A stretch of DNA of 52,982 bases. It comes from Candidatus Bathyarchaeota archaeon (lineage in GTDB: Archaea; Thermoproteota; Bathyarchaeia; Bathyarchaeales; SOJC01). This document shows, piece by piece, positions 9,442-18,496 of this stretch. The notes under the pieces were generated by a model. The model was not told the DNA's origin, did not search any database, and saw only the letters and a program-made list of their open reading frames with translations. How positions within the stretch are numbered: the stretch's first letter is position 1; every line of letters starts with the position of its first letter. The position numbers and the translations under genes were made by a program. The DNA lies in assembly GCA_020354575.1 (NCBI GenBank), contig CP070649.1:56608-109589 (forward strand). The letters are read 5' to 3'.

Positions 9442-10479
9442 TCATATATCCGCATAAATACGATTGCTGGAATACCGTCCTGTACTCATTTCATTTTCGA
9501 TTTCCTGCAATAGTTGAATTCTTCTGAAGGTTGTTGGGTGAGTTGAAAACCAAGAGTTTATGGTCATCCAAGTTGATTTTGCTTCACGTTCCATAGCTAA
9601 TTGAAGCTCTCTCTCATCGAGAACTCCATCTCGATCAAGGTCGTAAACATCTTTTCGCTTGATTATGTCCTTACATTCTTGCTTTGCCCGGACGGGATCA
9701 CCAATGTAAAAGGTTCGGGCGCCTGTTGTTGGTTTTGGCGATAGCGAAAGCCCATAAGTAATCTTAGCTAGTGCACTTTGGAGTTGCTTAGGCTGACCAG
9801 TTAAATAGGCGGAGTAGGCATCAGCAAAATGCTCGCGTAATCTACTTAGACCCATTATGCACAGTAGTGTTACAATATAGATTATATACGATATTATGGC
9901 AACGATAAAAAACGCTGATTTAAGACCTCCTTCTTTCTTATTTCGGGAACTGATGTTGCTCCACCTTGCAGCCCTAAAGGTTCCCCATGAAATCCAGAAG
10001 GCAAGGAGAGGTAATGCGGATAACATTGTCATTACTAAATAATCCCTATGTTTTATGTGCCCAAGTTCATGCCCAACCACTGCTTGCACTTCATCTTTGT
10101 TTAAACGTCTAAGCAAGCCCTCATGTAAAGCCAATGTGGCATCACCGCTGGTTCTTCCAAAAATAAAGGCGTTTGGGGTGTCTTCGGGAACAATTGCCAG
10201 TCTCGGCAAAGGAACGCCTCCTTTCTGCGCCAAATCCTTGACCATCGCTTCTAGCCATGGATTTTCTCCTGGCTTCAAGTAACGTAGATGCGTGGAGCCT
10301 TTCACGATGAATGGAGAGATAAGATATTGTAGAAGAAGGAAAAGGAGGGTGGCTACCAAAGCCCATACTATTGGAAGTCTGAGGATGAACATAATAACTC
10401 CTAAGAAAACAGCAAAAATGCAACTGACAAGTAGAATTGATAGAGTCATGGAAAATTTGAGTCGAGCAAGGCGAGCCAA
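9442..10479 (-). CDS. htpX: HtpX-like M48 membrane zinc peptidase with EF-hand loop
   Basis: A 345-aa membrane protease. Two N-terminal membrane segments (about residues 11-33 and 36-58) precede the cytosolic HELGH zinc site (137-141), further membrane helices (about 146-165 and 187-210) and the third ligand in REHFADAY (Glu 216). HtpX enzymes degrade misfolded membrane proteins. Unusually, residues 280-291 match a complete EF-hand calcium loop (D280, D282, D284, G285, D288, E291) inside the C-terminal domain, which suggests calcium binding. The start is TTG after GAGGG; an internal ATG at residue 11 is possible. It is divergent from the membrane gene at 10612. Confidence 0.88.
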   Translation of the reverse strand: MARLARLKFSMTLSILLVSCIFAVFLGVIMFILRLPIVWALVATLLFLLLQYLISPFIVKGSTHLRYLKPGENPWLEAMVKDLAQKGGVPLPRLAIVPEDTPNAFIFGRTSGDATLALHEGLLRRLNKDEVQAVVGHELGHIKHRDYLVMTMLSALPLLAFWISWGTFRAARWSNISSRNKKEGGLKSAFFIVAIISYIIYIVTLLCIMGLSRLREHFADAYSAYLTGQPKQLQSALAKITYGLSLSPKPTTGARTFYIGDPVRAKQECKDIIKRKDVYDLDRDGVLDERELQLAMEREAKSTWMTINSWFSTHPTTFRRIQLLQEIENEMSTGRYSSNRIYADI

Positions 10480-10611
10480 AGCATTCCCTCTTCTAGGGTT
10501 CTACTGCTTGTTGAAAATAAACTTGACTGAGCAGCAAATTAATTGCATGGATGCAATTCATATATATCAGATTCGCCTAGTGGCTTTTGAAGATGTTCTA
10601 GGGGGAAAATA

Positions 10612-10956
10612 ATGACAAAAATTCAACTGGGCCTTTTATCTTTTGGCGTATTCTTAGTGATAGTTGCATTTTGGATTGCAGCATGGATTCTGACGATCAT
10701 AACTATTGGAATTCTCGTTCCCTTGATCCTACTCTCCATTGGCATCTGGATTGTCATCATTGGAGGCTTTAAAGCGGCATCTCAAGAAGAAACAAGTGGA
10801 TTGAGTATTATTAGCTGGGGTCTGCTTTTAGTAGTTCTAGGGAGTTCGCTCTTCATGGTTAACATGGGATTGGATCCCTTGTTTATTGTCATATCCGTGT
10901 TGGCCCTAATCGGCAGCGTAGCAATTGTTACGGCGCTGAGATTGAGTAAAAGATAG
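10612..10956 (+). CDS. Small four-helix membrane protein
   Basis: A 114-aa, very hydrophobic protein with about four membrane segments: residues 6-25, 26-50, 63-80 and 85-106. A polar loop (KAASQEETSG) separates the halves and the tail is basic (LRLSKR). I do not recognise a family. An AGGGGGA site seven bases before the ATG supports translation. It precedes a zinc-ribbon protein by 23 bases, so the two are probably co-transcribed. The preceding protease gene runs the other way. It could be an accessory of the HtpX-like protease, but that is only proximity. Confidence 0.75.
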   Translation: MTKIQLGLLSFGVFLVIVAFWIAAWILTIITIGILVPLILLSIGIWIVIIGGFKAASQEETSGLSIISWGLLLVVLGSSLFMVNMGLDPLFIVISVLALIGSVAIVTALRLSKR

Positions 10957-10979
10957 AAGATCATTTCAGTTGAAAATGG

Positions 10980-11744
10980 TTGCGAATTGATGTGCCCATA
11001 ATCCAAAAGATTAATTGCGCCCATTGCGGAGCCCCGATTCAATTCAAACCAGGAGAAATCATAGCCACGTGTCGCTATTGCGGTTTCACACAAGTAATCG
11101 AAACAGGTCGGGCTTTTGATTTTGAACATGCCACATTTCAAAACAATTACGATGGGGATAACATTGAGAATCTTGTACACGAATGGATGAGAACAGGCTT
11201 CACAAAACCAGGCGATCTGGCGAGAAAGGCGAGAATAATAGAAAAAGATCTCGTGTACATTCCCTTTTGGGTTCTAGATATTAACTCTCTGACAACCTAC
11301 AAAGGCATCTTTGAGCGACTCACACCACCCGTTGTAAAGGAAGGAAAAATAAAAAAGCGCTATAATTGGCTAGTCCTCGCAAGGAAAGCGACCAAATTTC
11401 CCACGCGAGAGTTTGATATCCCATTAGAAGGGAAGATCCCTTACGACTTCCGGAAGATAGAAGGTTACGCAAAGATTCTAAATAGCGAAATTGAACAGGA
11501 CAAAGCTATGGAAAAAGCCAAGCAGGAGATCGAAGATCATCATAGGTTCCTAATAAAGCAGGATGTTGATAGAATTATGGAAATACACACAAAGTTTGAA
11601 GTAGGAAAGGCTACTTACCTTCATGCTCCAATCTGGTTCATTATCTATGAATACAGGAAAAAAAGACACCGCATGCTCATAGATGGATCAGTTGGGATAA
11701 TAATCAAAGGAGATATTCCAACTGCCAAGCTTGGAATCCTATAA
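10980..11744 (+). CDS. Zinc-ribbon protein, conserved archaeal type
   Basis: A 254-aa soluble protein beginning with a zinc ribbon, CAHCGAPIQFKPGEIIATCRYCG (first CxxC near residues 13-16, second near 33-36), of the kind found at the N-terminus of archaeal proteins of unknown role. The rest is alpha/beta with many charged residues and ends in a strand-rich region (KATYLHAPIWFIIYEYRKKRHRMLIDG). No enzyme motif was found. The likely start is TTG at 10980; GTG at 10992 is an alternative and no strong ribosome site decides. It follows the small membrane gene and may sit in the same transcript. Confidence 0.75.
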   Translation: MRIDVPIIQKINCAHCGAPIQFKPGEIIATCRYCGFTQVIETGRAFDFEHATFQNNYDGDNIENLVHEWMRTGFTKPGDLARKARIIEKDLVYIPFWVLDINSLTTYKGIFERLTPPVVKEGKIKKRYNWLVLARKATKFPTREFDIPLEGKIPYDFRKIEGYAKILNSEIEQDKAMEKAKQEIEDHHRFLIKQDVDRIMEIHTKFEVGKATYLHAPIWFIIYEYRKKRHRMLIDGSVGIIIKGDIPTAKLGIL

Positions 11745-11865
11745 ACTGAACCGCTTGAGAACTCGTAATAAATAAAACATGCCTGTAACCCCCACTGAGC
11801 CCAAAAAAGTTAAGAACGACGATTACTGCGAATTGTTCACGGATTGAACTGGAGAAGGGAGAAAA

Positions 11866-12189
11866 ATGACAAATTTAGAGAGAAGGTACTGGAACTTAGT
11901 TACAGCTGCCCTGTTGCTCTTATCTATGGCAACTATTGTGTATGCAGGTCTTCCTCCAAGCACTCTGCCACCCGAAGACATTGCATTGTGGATATAACCC
12001 TCATTGCCGGAGACTTTGGCCTCAGGATTCTTGCTCAAAGTCTCCAACAACCCCTATTTCTGAATTTATTTGGTTACTGGATTAGGTCTTCCTTTCAAAA
12101 TTGCACTTCAGGTGATCTTATTCTATGTATATTCAAATTATCAACAAAGGTTTATGTTCAAGCATCGTAATTCTAAGACCCCTAAATAA
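11866..12189 (+). pseudogene. Broken small membrane protein gene
   Basis: An ATG at 11866 with a strong ribosome site (GGAGAAGGGAG, five bases upstream) opens 43 codons with one membrane helix (LVTAALLLLSMATIVYAG) and stops at TAA 11995. Coding-like text then continues in the next frame (TLIAGDFGLRILAQSLQ) and returns to the first frame near 12065 with a second helix (VTGLGLPFKIALQVILFY) and a basic tail, ending at TAA 12187. Joined, it would make a coherent protein of about 105 aa. I infer two compensating indels. Alternatives are a genuine 43-aa peptide or assembly error. Confidence 0.45.
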
Positions 12190-12275
12190 CTTGAGCAAAA
12201 GTGTGGAAAAGTGTTCGTTCCTCCAAATCTCACCAGAAATGTTCAGAGTCGAAAGCAAACAGAAGGGAGGGTTTA

Positions 12276-13559
12276 ATGGGATTCATCAATGTTCTCAAGC
12301 GAGAGTTCTCATTTATCTCAGGCAACTATAGAACCCTTTTGATCAGTTGGATAATAATGGATATTGGAATGGAGATGCCAAATCCGAACTTTCAGAAATA
12401 TGTTGCTGATGCTTTGAATGGACCACAGCTGGCTTTGGGAGTAATTGGTCTTGCTAATTTTCTAGCCATGGCTATTGTGGCCTTTCCTGGAGGCTATCTA
12501 GCAGATAAGTATGGAAGACGCTGGCTTATTACCACTATGACCTTTGGCATGGCCTTATCGTGGCTATTCTTCGCATTAGCTCCGACATGGCACTTTGTTT
12601 TACTGGGATCAATTATAAGCAGTCTGTGCTTAATCTACCAACCAGCGTTATTTGCAATGTTTCAAGATTCTCTTCCACCAGAACGACGGGGCATAGGTTC
12701 CTCAATTATCCAATTGGTTCATGGAACCTTTAACACACCTGGTCCAATAATCGCGGGAATTCTGCTGTTGCATCTCGGATTAGAATGGAGTATGCGGGCA
12801 ATCTACTTGATTATGACAACTCTCTATTTAATCGCTGCCATTTGGCGTCTTAGATTGAAGGAAACAGTAGCAAATGGAGAGCCAATCCGCGCAAGATACT
12901 TCATCTCTTCTTACCCAAAAGCGGTTAAAGAAAGCCTGAATGTCTGGAAAAATGTTCCACGATCGATGTTCTGGCTATTCATCGTTCAGATCTTAGTAAT
13001 GTTTGGTATGGCGCTCACGCAAGTTATCAATCAGATTTATGCAATAGATGTTCTCGGCATCACCTTAGAACAATGGTGGCTAGTCTACATACCCTTATTA
13101 TTAACCATGATTATCGCGTCCTTGCCAATTGGCAAGATGGTTGATAAAATCGGGAGGAAAATTCCACTAATCTTAGGTGTTTTTGTTCTAGGAGTAGCCA
13201 TATCAGTCTTTGCAACTGGCAACTTCGTCACAATCATCGTTTCAATGATCTTGTTTGGAGTTGCAAATCTGCTAGCCATGTCAGCTGTGATGGCGCTTTC
13301 AACAGATCTTGTAGAACCCGCAAATCGAGGCAAAGTTGTTGGATTCAGGAATTTTGTTGGTTATATCGCAATGGGTATTGGCATGTTTCTAGGCAATTAT
13401 CTATTTGTGGAAGGTATAGAAATCAACATTCCACAACTGCCATTTTATGTTGCACTTGGATTGCTGGTCCCCACTTTTATCATAATTTTATTTCTAATAC
13501 ACGAACCGAAAAAGCCCTTGGGCTCAGTGCAGCTGCACAAAAACCGTGGACCCTCATAG
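12276..13559 (+). CDS. Major facilitator superfamily transporter
   Basis: A 427-aa integral membrane transporter with about twelve helices. The MFS loop 2-3 signature is clear (GGYLADKYGRRWL) and repeats after the central loop (GKMVDKIGRKIPL). An upstream in-frame ATG exists at 12201, but the ATG at 12276 has a textbook GGAGGG site four to five bases before it and gives the usual short N-terminus before helix 1, so I chose it. The substrate cannot be deduced. It looks monocistronic, between the broken membrane gene and lysyl-tRNA synthetase. Confidence 0.9.
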   Translation: MGFINVLKREFSFISGNYRTLLISWIIMDIGMEMPNPNFQKYVADALNGPQLALGVIGLANFLAMAIVAFPGGYLADKYGRRWLITTMTFGMALSWLFFALAPTWHFVLLGSIISSLCLIYQPALFAMFQDSLPPERRGIGSSIIQLVHGTFNTPGPIIAGILLLHLGLEWSMRAIYLIMTTLYLIAAIWRLRLKETVANGEPIRARYFISSYPKAVKESLNVWKNVPRSMFWLFIVQILVMFGMALTQVINQIYAIDVLGITLEQWWLVYIPLLLTMIIASLPIGKMVDKIGRKIPLILGVFVLGVAISVFATGNFVTIIVSMILFGVANLLAMSAVMALSTDLVEPANRGKVVGFRNFVGYIAMGIGMFLGNYLFVEGIEINIPQLPFYVALGLLVPTFIIILFLIHEPKKPLGSVQLHKNRGPS

Positions 13560-13571
13560 ATTGCCTATGAA

Positions 13572-13581
13572 ATTATTTTTA
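13572..13581 (+). promoter_or_regulatory. Probable TATA box of lysS
   Basis: The run ATTATTTTTA is centred about 27 bases upstream of the lysS ATG. Archaeal transcription starts about 25 bases after the TATA box, so the start would fall at or just before the ATG, fitting a leaderless message. Confidence 0.45.
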
Positions 13582-13603
13582 TTCCCTATCGATCCATAAT
13601 GTT

Positions 13604-15217
13604 ATGGACTGGAAATTAATGGCTGAAAGAATTATCGGTCACGGAACGTGGTATGATAAAGCTGCTGTTACAATTGCAAAGAGAGAACGTAGACTGGGAC
13701 GTAATCTTCAATTAATTAAAACAGAAATGGGTCTTGGCGCTTCAGGTCTGCCACACATTGGCAGCTTTGGCGATGCTGCAAGATCCTTTGCAGTTACCTT
13801 GGCTTTGAGAGAAAAGGGGTTCAACTCTACATTAGTCGCATTTTCAGACGACAAAGATGGCCTAAGAAAAGTTCCAGCAGGATTTCCTGAAAAAATGCGC
13901 AGATTCTTAGGTTATCCTGTCACAAACATTCCAGATCCCTTCAAATGTCATAACAGCTTTGGGGAACACATGAGTTCACTACTGCTAGAGGCTCTGGACA
14001 AGTCAAAGATAGAATATCAGTTTATCTCAGCTCGAAAGGCCTATGAAGAGGGCTGGTTCAATGAAGAAATCAAAACAATACTCCTCAATGCGAAGCAAGT
14101 AGGAAAAATAGTAAAAGAAGAGGTTGGACAAGAAAGATACGTCGAAGCGCTTCCATACTTTCCAGTGTGCAGCAATTGCGATCGGATTTACACCACAACA
14201 GCTTATCGTTTTATACCAAAAGAAGGAAAAGTGCTCTACACTTGTAAAGGCATGGAAATAAAGGGAAAATGGCTCGAAGGCTGTGGATACGAAGGGGAAG
14301 CAGATTACAGAAGTGGTGAAGGTAAACTCAGTTGGAAGAGCGAGTTTGCAGTGCGGTGGAAAGCTTTAGACATAAGATTTGAAGCCTATGGAAAGGATAT
14401 AGAAGATTCGGTAAGAATCAACGACCGAATTTGTCGTGAGATACTCAAACATGAGCCTCCTCTTCATGCGAGATACGAAATGTTTTTGGACAAGAGTGGG
14501 AAAAAAATTTCAAAATCCATGGGAAATGTCTTCACCCCTCAAGTTTGGTTTCGCTATGGTTCCCCCCAATCACTGATATTGCTAATGTTGAAGCGATTCG
14601 CAGGAACACGCGAACTCTCAGTAGTAGATATACCTCAATATATGAATGAATTTGACGAGTTAGAGAATATATTCTTTGGTAAGAAGCAGATCACTAACAA
14701 AAAGGAACAGGCCAAATTATCTGGGCTCTATAAATACTGCTGGTGGCTTAAGCCACCATCGAACCCACACATTCACATTCCTTTCAATCTCTTAGCATAT
14801 TTAGTCAAACTCGCTCCCAAAAACAAGGAAACAGAATATGTCAAAGAGAAACTAGCTGATTACGGTTATTTCAAGGACAAAACTCAATTGACCTCAAGTC
14901 TCGAAGAGAGAATCAAGTATGCTATCAACTGGAATCAAGATTTTGGAGAGATAAAAGAAACCTCACTGAAGCTGGATCCAAAGGAAATCGGTGCGATTAA
15001 AGAGTTCATTAATACGCTCCGCAGCAAGAAAAATCCAGAGATTATCCAAAGCGCAGTCTTCGAAATTGCGAGAAAACATAATATTCAGCCGAGACAATTT
15101 TTTAGAAGGATATATATGATTCTCTTGGGAACTCGCGCAGGTCCAAGATTAGGTCCTTACATAATAGCTATGGGTCGGCAAAATGTTATTGAGGCATTGC
15201 AACGCACGGTTAGTTAA
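13604..15217 (+). CDS. lysS: Lysine--tRNA ligase, class I
   Basis: A 537-aa class I lysyl-tRNA synthetase, the archaeal type unrelated to the class II enzyme of most bacteria. It charges tRNA-Lys with lysine. The HIGH-like motif is LPHIGSF (about residue 49) and the KMSKS-like motif is KKISKSMG (about residue 299). A CxxC pair near residues 190-195 (VCSNCD) belongs to the zinc finger of this class. The ATG has no ribosome site, while an A/T-rich box at 13572-13581 lies about 27 bases upstream, so the mRNA is probably leaderless. Confidence 0.95.
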   Translation: MDWKLMAERIIGHGTWYDKAAVTIAKRERRLGRNLQLIKTEMGLGASGLPHIGSFGDAARSFAVTLALREKGFNSTLVAFSDDKDGLRKVPAGFPEKMRRFLGYPVTNIPDPFKCHNSFGEHMSSLLLEALDKSKIEYQFISARKAYEEGWFNEEIKTILLNAKQVGKIVKEEVGQERYVEALPYFPVCSNCDRIYTTTAYRFIPKEGKVLYTCKGMEIKGKWLEGCGYEGEADYRSGEGKLSWKSEFAVRWKALDIRFEAYGKDIEDSVRINDRICREILKHEPPLHARYEMFLDKSGKKISKSMGNVFTPQVWFRYGSPQSLILLMLKRFAGTRELSVVDIPQYMNEFDELENIFFGKKQITNKKEQAKLSGLYKYCWWLKPPSNPHIHIPFNLLAYLVKLAPKNKETEYVKEKLADYGYFKDKTQLTSSLEERIKYAINWNQDFGEIKETSLKLDPKEIGAIKEFINTLRSKKNPEIIQSAVFEIARKHNIQPRQFFRRIYMILLGTRAGPRLGPYIIAMGRQNVIEALQRTVS

Positions 15218-15381
15218 TAGCATCTCTAAACCGTCAAGCCAGATAATTTTCTCGCCGCTGGTGAGTAGTCTTTTTTGATTTGGGGTATACATAGATTTAA
15301 TAAGGTGTGCATACTATGGAAAACTGCAATTAGCTTTTTCAAGGAGCTTTTGCAATAAACTCGCATAGGAGTGAAATAGAA

Positions 15382-15522
15382 ATGGCTGAAAGAGAAATGC
15401 ACAAGGCAGTGTGCGCTGATTGTGGAAATGAATGTGAAGTCCCATTCAAGCCTGATCCAAGCAGACCAGTATACTGTCGAGAGTGTTATCGTAATCGAAG
15501 ACCAAGAAGACGAAGATATTAA
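15382..15522 (+). CDS. 46-aa CxxC-x17-CxxC zinc protein
   Basis: A very short gene of 46 codons, ATG preceded by AGGAGTGA. The product has CADC (Cys 11, 14), an extra Cys 18, then the conserved VPFKPDPSRPVYC stretch and CREC (Cys 32, 35), with 17 residues between the CxxC pairs. That spacing and the FKPDPSRPVYC core match a known small zinc-binding family (I recall it as CxxC-x17-CxxC). The tail is strongly basic (RNRRPRRRRY), suggesting nucleic-acid binding. A palindrome TAAGCTTATAAGCTTA overlaps its stop codon. Confidence 0.85.
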   Translation: MAEREMHKAVCADCGNECEVPFKPDPSRPVYCRECYRNRRPRRRRY

Positions 15523-15572
15523 GCTTATAAGCTTACTTGAATCCTCATTTTAACTTCTCTTTATTTTTTTGA
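15520..15572 (+). terminator. Probable terminator after the 46-aa zinc protein
   Basis: A 16-bp perfect palindrome (TAAGCTTATAAGCTTA, 15520-15535) overlapping the stop codon is followed about 25 bases later by T-rich runs (CTTTATTTTTTT). Archaeal terminators are typically T-tracts; the palindrome may help. Confidence 0.4.
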
Positions 15573-15665
15573 GATGCCATCCGAATCAATGCATCGTGAA
15601 TAAATATCAGATTATGCACTTTTAATTAGTACATGCATGAAGTATTAGTTACTTGAAATCTCTTC

Positions 15666-16022
15666 TTAAAGAAGAAAGAGTATAACACTTAGGATAGAGT
15701 TCCAAGTGACAACAAATAGGTAAAAGATGACGAGTATTATTAGAACTCCACCTAGGAGTTTGCTCGAGAATTCCCACTCTATTGGTTTTGCGATTCTTTT
15801 AACACATATACATAGTGCTCCAAAAATCAGAACGAGCCCAATTTTTAACCATGCTGAGAGAAAGAACCCTATTTTTCCCCACAAATACAAAGTGAATGGA
15901 TTTGCTTCATAGGATGGGTTTGTGACAAGAATATCCATCAAATTTAGCCAAAACAAAATGACAAACCATCTCTTCAGAGAAGTTAAATGCCCTTGCAAAG
16001 CCATTCTCCATTTAAGAAACAT
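15666..16022 (-). CDS. Small multi-spanning membrane protein (DUF5658-like)
   Basis: A 118-aa membrane protein with about three to four helices. The signature NLMDILVTNPSYEANPF after the first helix, followed by FLSAWLKIGLVLIFGAL, resembles the widespread archaeal/bacterial DUF5658 family (my recollection; not searched). Function unknown. It lies on the same strand just downstream of the degraded permease and may be an independent gene. The ATG has no strong ribosome site. Confidence 0.65.
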   Translation of the reverse strand: MFLKWRMALQGHLTSLKRWFVILFWLNLMDILVTNPSYEANPFTLYLWGKIGFFLSAWLKIGLVLIFGALCICVKRIAKPIEWEFSSKLLGGVLIILVIFYLFVVTWNSILSVILFLL

Positions 16023-16088
16023 GGCTCAAGATATTTATGGATTTCACGCGTGTTCTTCCTGCAATACGGGCAAGGTTAAGTCAAAATG

Positions 16089-17090
16089 CTATCTTCTCTC
16101 TCCTACCTTGATTCGGGGATCAAGAATTCCATAGATCATATCAACTGCAAAGTTTGCCAATATGGTTAAAAATGCAAAATTGTATAGCACTGCCTCTGCA
16201 ACGGGGTGGTTTCCACTTAAAGATTGTAAGTACAACTGTCCTATTCTGGGCCATCTAAAAACAGTTTCAGTTATCACAGCTCCTGTAACTAATCCGGGGA
16301 TTGACATCGAAATCAATGTCGCTAATGGGGGAAGTATGCTCCGAAAGGCGTGTTTGTATACAACATCCCTTTGGGTTAATCCCTTGGCTCTAGCTGTCAA
16401 TATAAAATCCTCTGTGAGTGCATCAATAATCAGATTTCGAGAATAAAGCGCCCAAGAGCCAAAGCCAATAATTACAAGTGTCGTTATTGGTCGATCGAAT
16501 GCCACATAATATCTCCTACAAGGAGAATCGGGTTGCTGAATTCAACTTCACTCATAATTCCTCCAAAGGGTATTATTTGAACCCCAAACCAAGCAATTGA
16601 ATAATATGAGAAGAACAGTAAGAACAACATTTGGATCAAGTACGCTAGCATTCCATATGTCAACAAACCGACTCTGATTACTGAAACATCGATTTTTCTT
16701 CCCCTTCTAGACCCTGCAAAGATACCTGAGGGCAGCCCTACTGCAAGAGTTCTCGCAAAAGCGATTCCTAGGAGAAAAATTGTATTCGTCAATCTTCTTC
16801 CCATCTCTGGAGCTATCGGTCGGTATTCACCTAAACCTTCCCACGAGTAGCCATATTGCCATGTAACCATATTTTTTAGGTATATCAGGTATTGGTTAAA
16901 CAGTGGCTCATTTAATCCCCAGAGGTCGTGCCTTCAGCCCTGACCTCAGGCGTGATATCCGGATTGAAAAGGAGGTTTGTTGGATTTCCTATTGGATGGA
17001 TGAGTCTAAATAATACGAAATTTAAGTCATAACAATCCACAGGACAAAAAAGACGATTGCGACCCTCTTGAATATATAGCTTCGCAGCAT
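16089..17090 (-). pseudogene. Oligopeptide ABC permease (DppB-like), four frameshifts
   Basis: The segment reads as one DppB/OppB-type permease only if four frames are joined. From ATG 17090 a membrane helix (RVAIVFFVLWIVM) runs into TAA at 17022-17024. The next frame continues LNFVLFRLIHP and the loop to TAA 16912. Another frame gives LWGLNEPLFNQYL and most of the permease until TAA 16484. The last frame (from about 16505) holds the DppB EAA loop region (ARAKGLTQRDVVYKHAF) and the C-terminus at 16089. No DppC, ATPase or binding-protein gene is next to it, so it is an isolated, decaying relic. Confidence 0.85.
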
Positions 17091-17274
17091 CTAAACACTG
17101 CACATTCTATAGCTTTAAATCGAAAAATTGTATTTAGCGGGAGGTCTTATAATGGTTAGTGCAAAAAACACAATTATATTCCTGCACATATGCATCTTCT
17201 GGAATCTTTTTCTATAATTAAATACCACATATTCTTAAAATGGAGCTTCGAGACGAATATGTTGAGGTTACCGA

Positions 17275-18174
17275 ATGGAATTAAAACCACTTTCTGAACC
17301 AAAGAAATTAGCATCCATTGTGATCGGCATATTGCTTCTATTGGCTATTCCGATTGCAACGGGATTCGTAAACACCAATGTCGGGGAAAGTACAGCCCTG
17401 CAAGCAGAGACTACTTATTACCCTGATATTGATTACTCAAACATAAAATCGTGCAATGAAACCCCTGGCGATGGCAATTGGACAGATCCTATTCTAAATA
17501 CATTAGGCAATTACCATGCCCCGCCGTTTGACCATGGAGAGATAGGTGTTCTTGAGATTACAGAACCCAGACTAGTTTATCAGGTTGAGATTTTTGGTAG
17601 CGGTTGCGAACCCCCAGTGAATTTAACATGCAACGGAATAACGCAAGAAATTCAGCACTTCCATGATTCTGCACCTTTGGGTAATGAGACGATAGTTTTT
17701 AACATTACACCAGCCAAGATTGTTACAATATACACGACCCAACATGATGAGGATGTTAATCGGGGTTTTGGTGTTAAATGGATCACATTATACTATGTTC
17801 CCAGAATCGTTGCGATACTTGATATCGACCCTGACACATTAAATCTCAGAAGCCAAGGTTCATGGATAACAGTATATATTGAACTCCCAAATGGCCATGA
17901 AGTTAGTGACATTAACGTTTCTACAGTTCTACTAAATGACACTATTCCTGCTGAATCGCACCCAATGGACGTGGAAGACCATGATGAAGATAATATTACA
18001 GATTTGATGGTAAAGTTCAATAGGGCGGATGTTATCGATTTCATTTCAAACTCTCTTGCTTCTACTGAAAAATTCCAGATAGTGACGCTAACAGTTACTG
18101 GGACACTGAGCACATTACCCCAATTTGAAGGCAGCGATGAAATAAGGATAATCAGTCGTACAGGTATGCACTAA
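17275..18174 (+). CDS. Secreted or membrane-anchored surface protein
   Basis: A 299-aa protein with an N-terminal membrane/signal segment (about residues 11-30, ASIVIGILLLLAIPIATGF) and an extracellular-looking remainder rich in Asn/Asp/Thr with several N-glycosylation sequons. The C-terminal 110 residues carry a pattern I recall as common in archaeal surface proteins: ILDIDPDTLNLRSQGSWITV, then NVSTVLLNDTIPAE and a DEDNITDLMVKFNRADVI stretch, likely a beta-sandwich module. GAGGTT six bases before the ATG supports the start. It is between a permease relic and the tRNA/integrase remnant. Confidence 0.8.
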   Translation: MELKPLSEPKKLASIVIGILLLLAIPIATGFVNTNVGESTALQAETTYYPDIDYSNIKSCNETPGDGNWTDPILNTLGNYHAPPFDHGEIGVLEITEPRLVYQVEIFGSGCEPPVNLTCNGITQEIQHFHDSAPLGNETIVFNITPAKIVTIYTTQHDEDVNRGFGVKWITLYYVPRIVAILDIDPDTLNLRSQGSWITVYIELPNGHEVSDINVSTVLLNDTIPAESHPMDVEDHDEDNITDLMVKFNRADVIDFISNSLASTEKFQIVTLTVTGTLSTLPQFEGSDEIRIISRTGMH

Positions 18175-18188
18175 AAAGCACGCAATAT

Positions 18189-18208
18189 TGCAGGCATGCA
18201 TGCCTGCA
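18189..18208. repeat. 20-bp perfect palindrome
   Basis: TGCAGGCATGCATGCCTGCA is perfectly self-complementary and is followed by another TGCATGCA-like unit. It lies 15 bases after the secreted-protein stop codon. Its core GCATGCATGC recurs at 29175-29186 and 30506-30517. Confidence 0.8.
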
Positions 18209-18231
18209 TGCATAGTGGTATCTGAGATTTC

Positions 18232-18477
18232 TTAGTGGATTGCTTTGAGTTGTGGTTTGTTGAGTTTTTTAGCTAAGCGGTTGCGTGTTCTTCGCCATCT
18301 TTCTCTCATTCGTTTTGCATTGGGGATTGGGTATTCGTCAGTGCATTTGCACAAGTAGGCTCGGAGTAGGTCTGCGGTTTTTGGGTTGAGTTCAAGGCTT
18401 CTTGAGCTGTGTAGAGAGTGTTTTCTGATAGTCCTTGATCCTTGAGCTTGAGAAGCGCAGATATTATTAGTCCTCAA
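18232..18477 (-). pseudogene. Probable tyrosine recombinase (integrase) fragment
   Basis: An 81-codon open frame whose end resembles the middle of archaeal tyrosine-type integrases: NAKRMRERWRRTRNRLAKK and then KPQLKAIH, followed at once by TAA. In the family I recall, this is where the sequence goes on into HTFRHWKAT, the catalytic Arg-His-x-x-Arg box, so the catalytic half is missing. The first 30 residues have no clear match. It ends 20 bases from the tRNA-Arg gene, the usual place for an integrase. I read it as a remnant, with moderate certainty. Confidence 0.5.
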
Positions 18478-18496
18478 TGCTTTATCCTTTCTATCT

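Noticed and set aside
12201-12275. Longer start for the MFS transporter
   Set aside because: The extra 25 residues are polar and lack a ribosome site, whereas ATG 12276 has a strong one.
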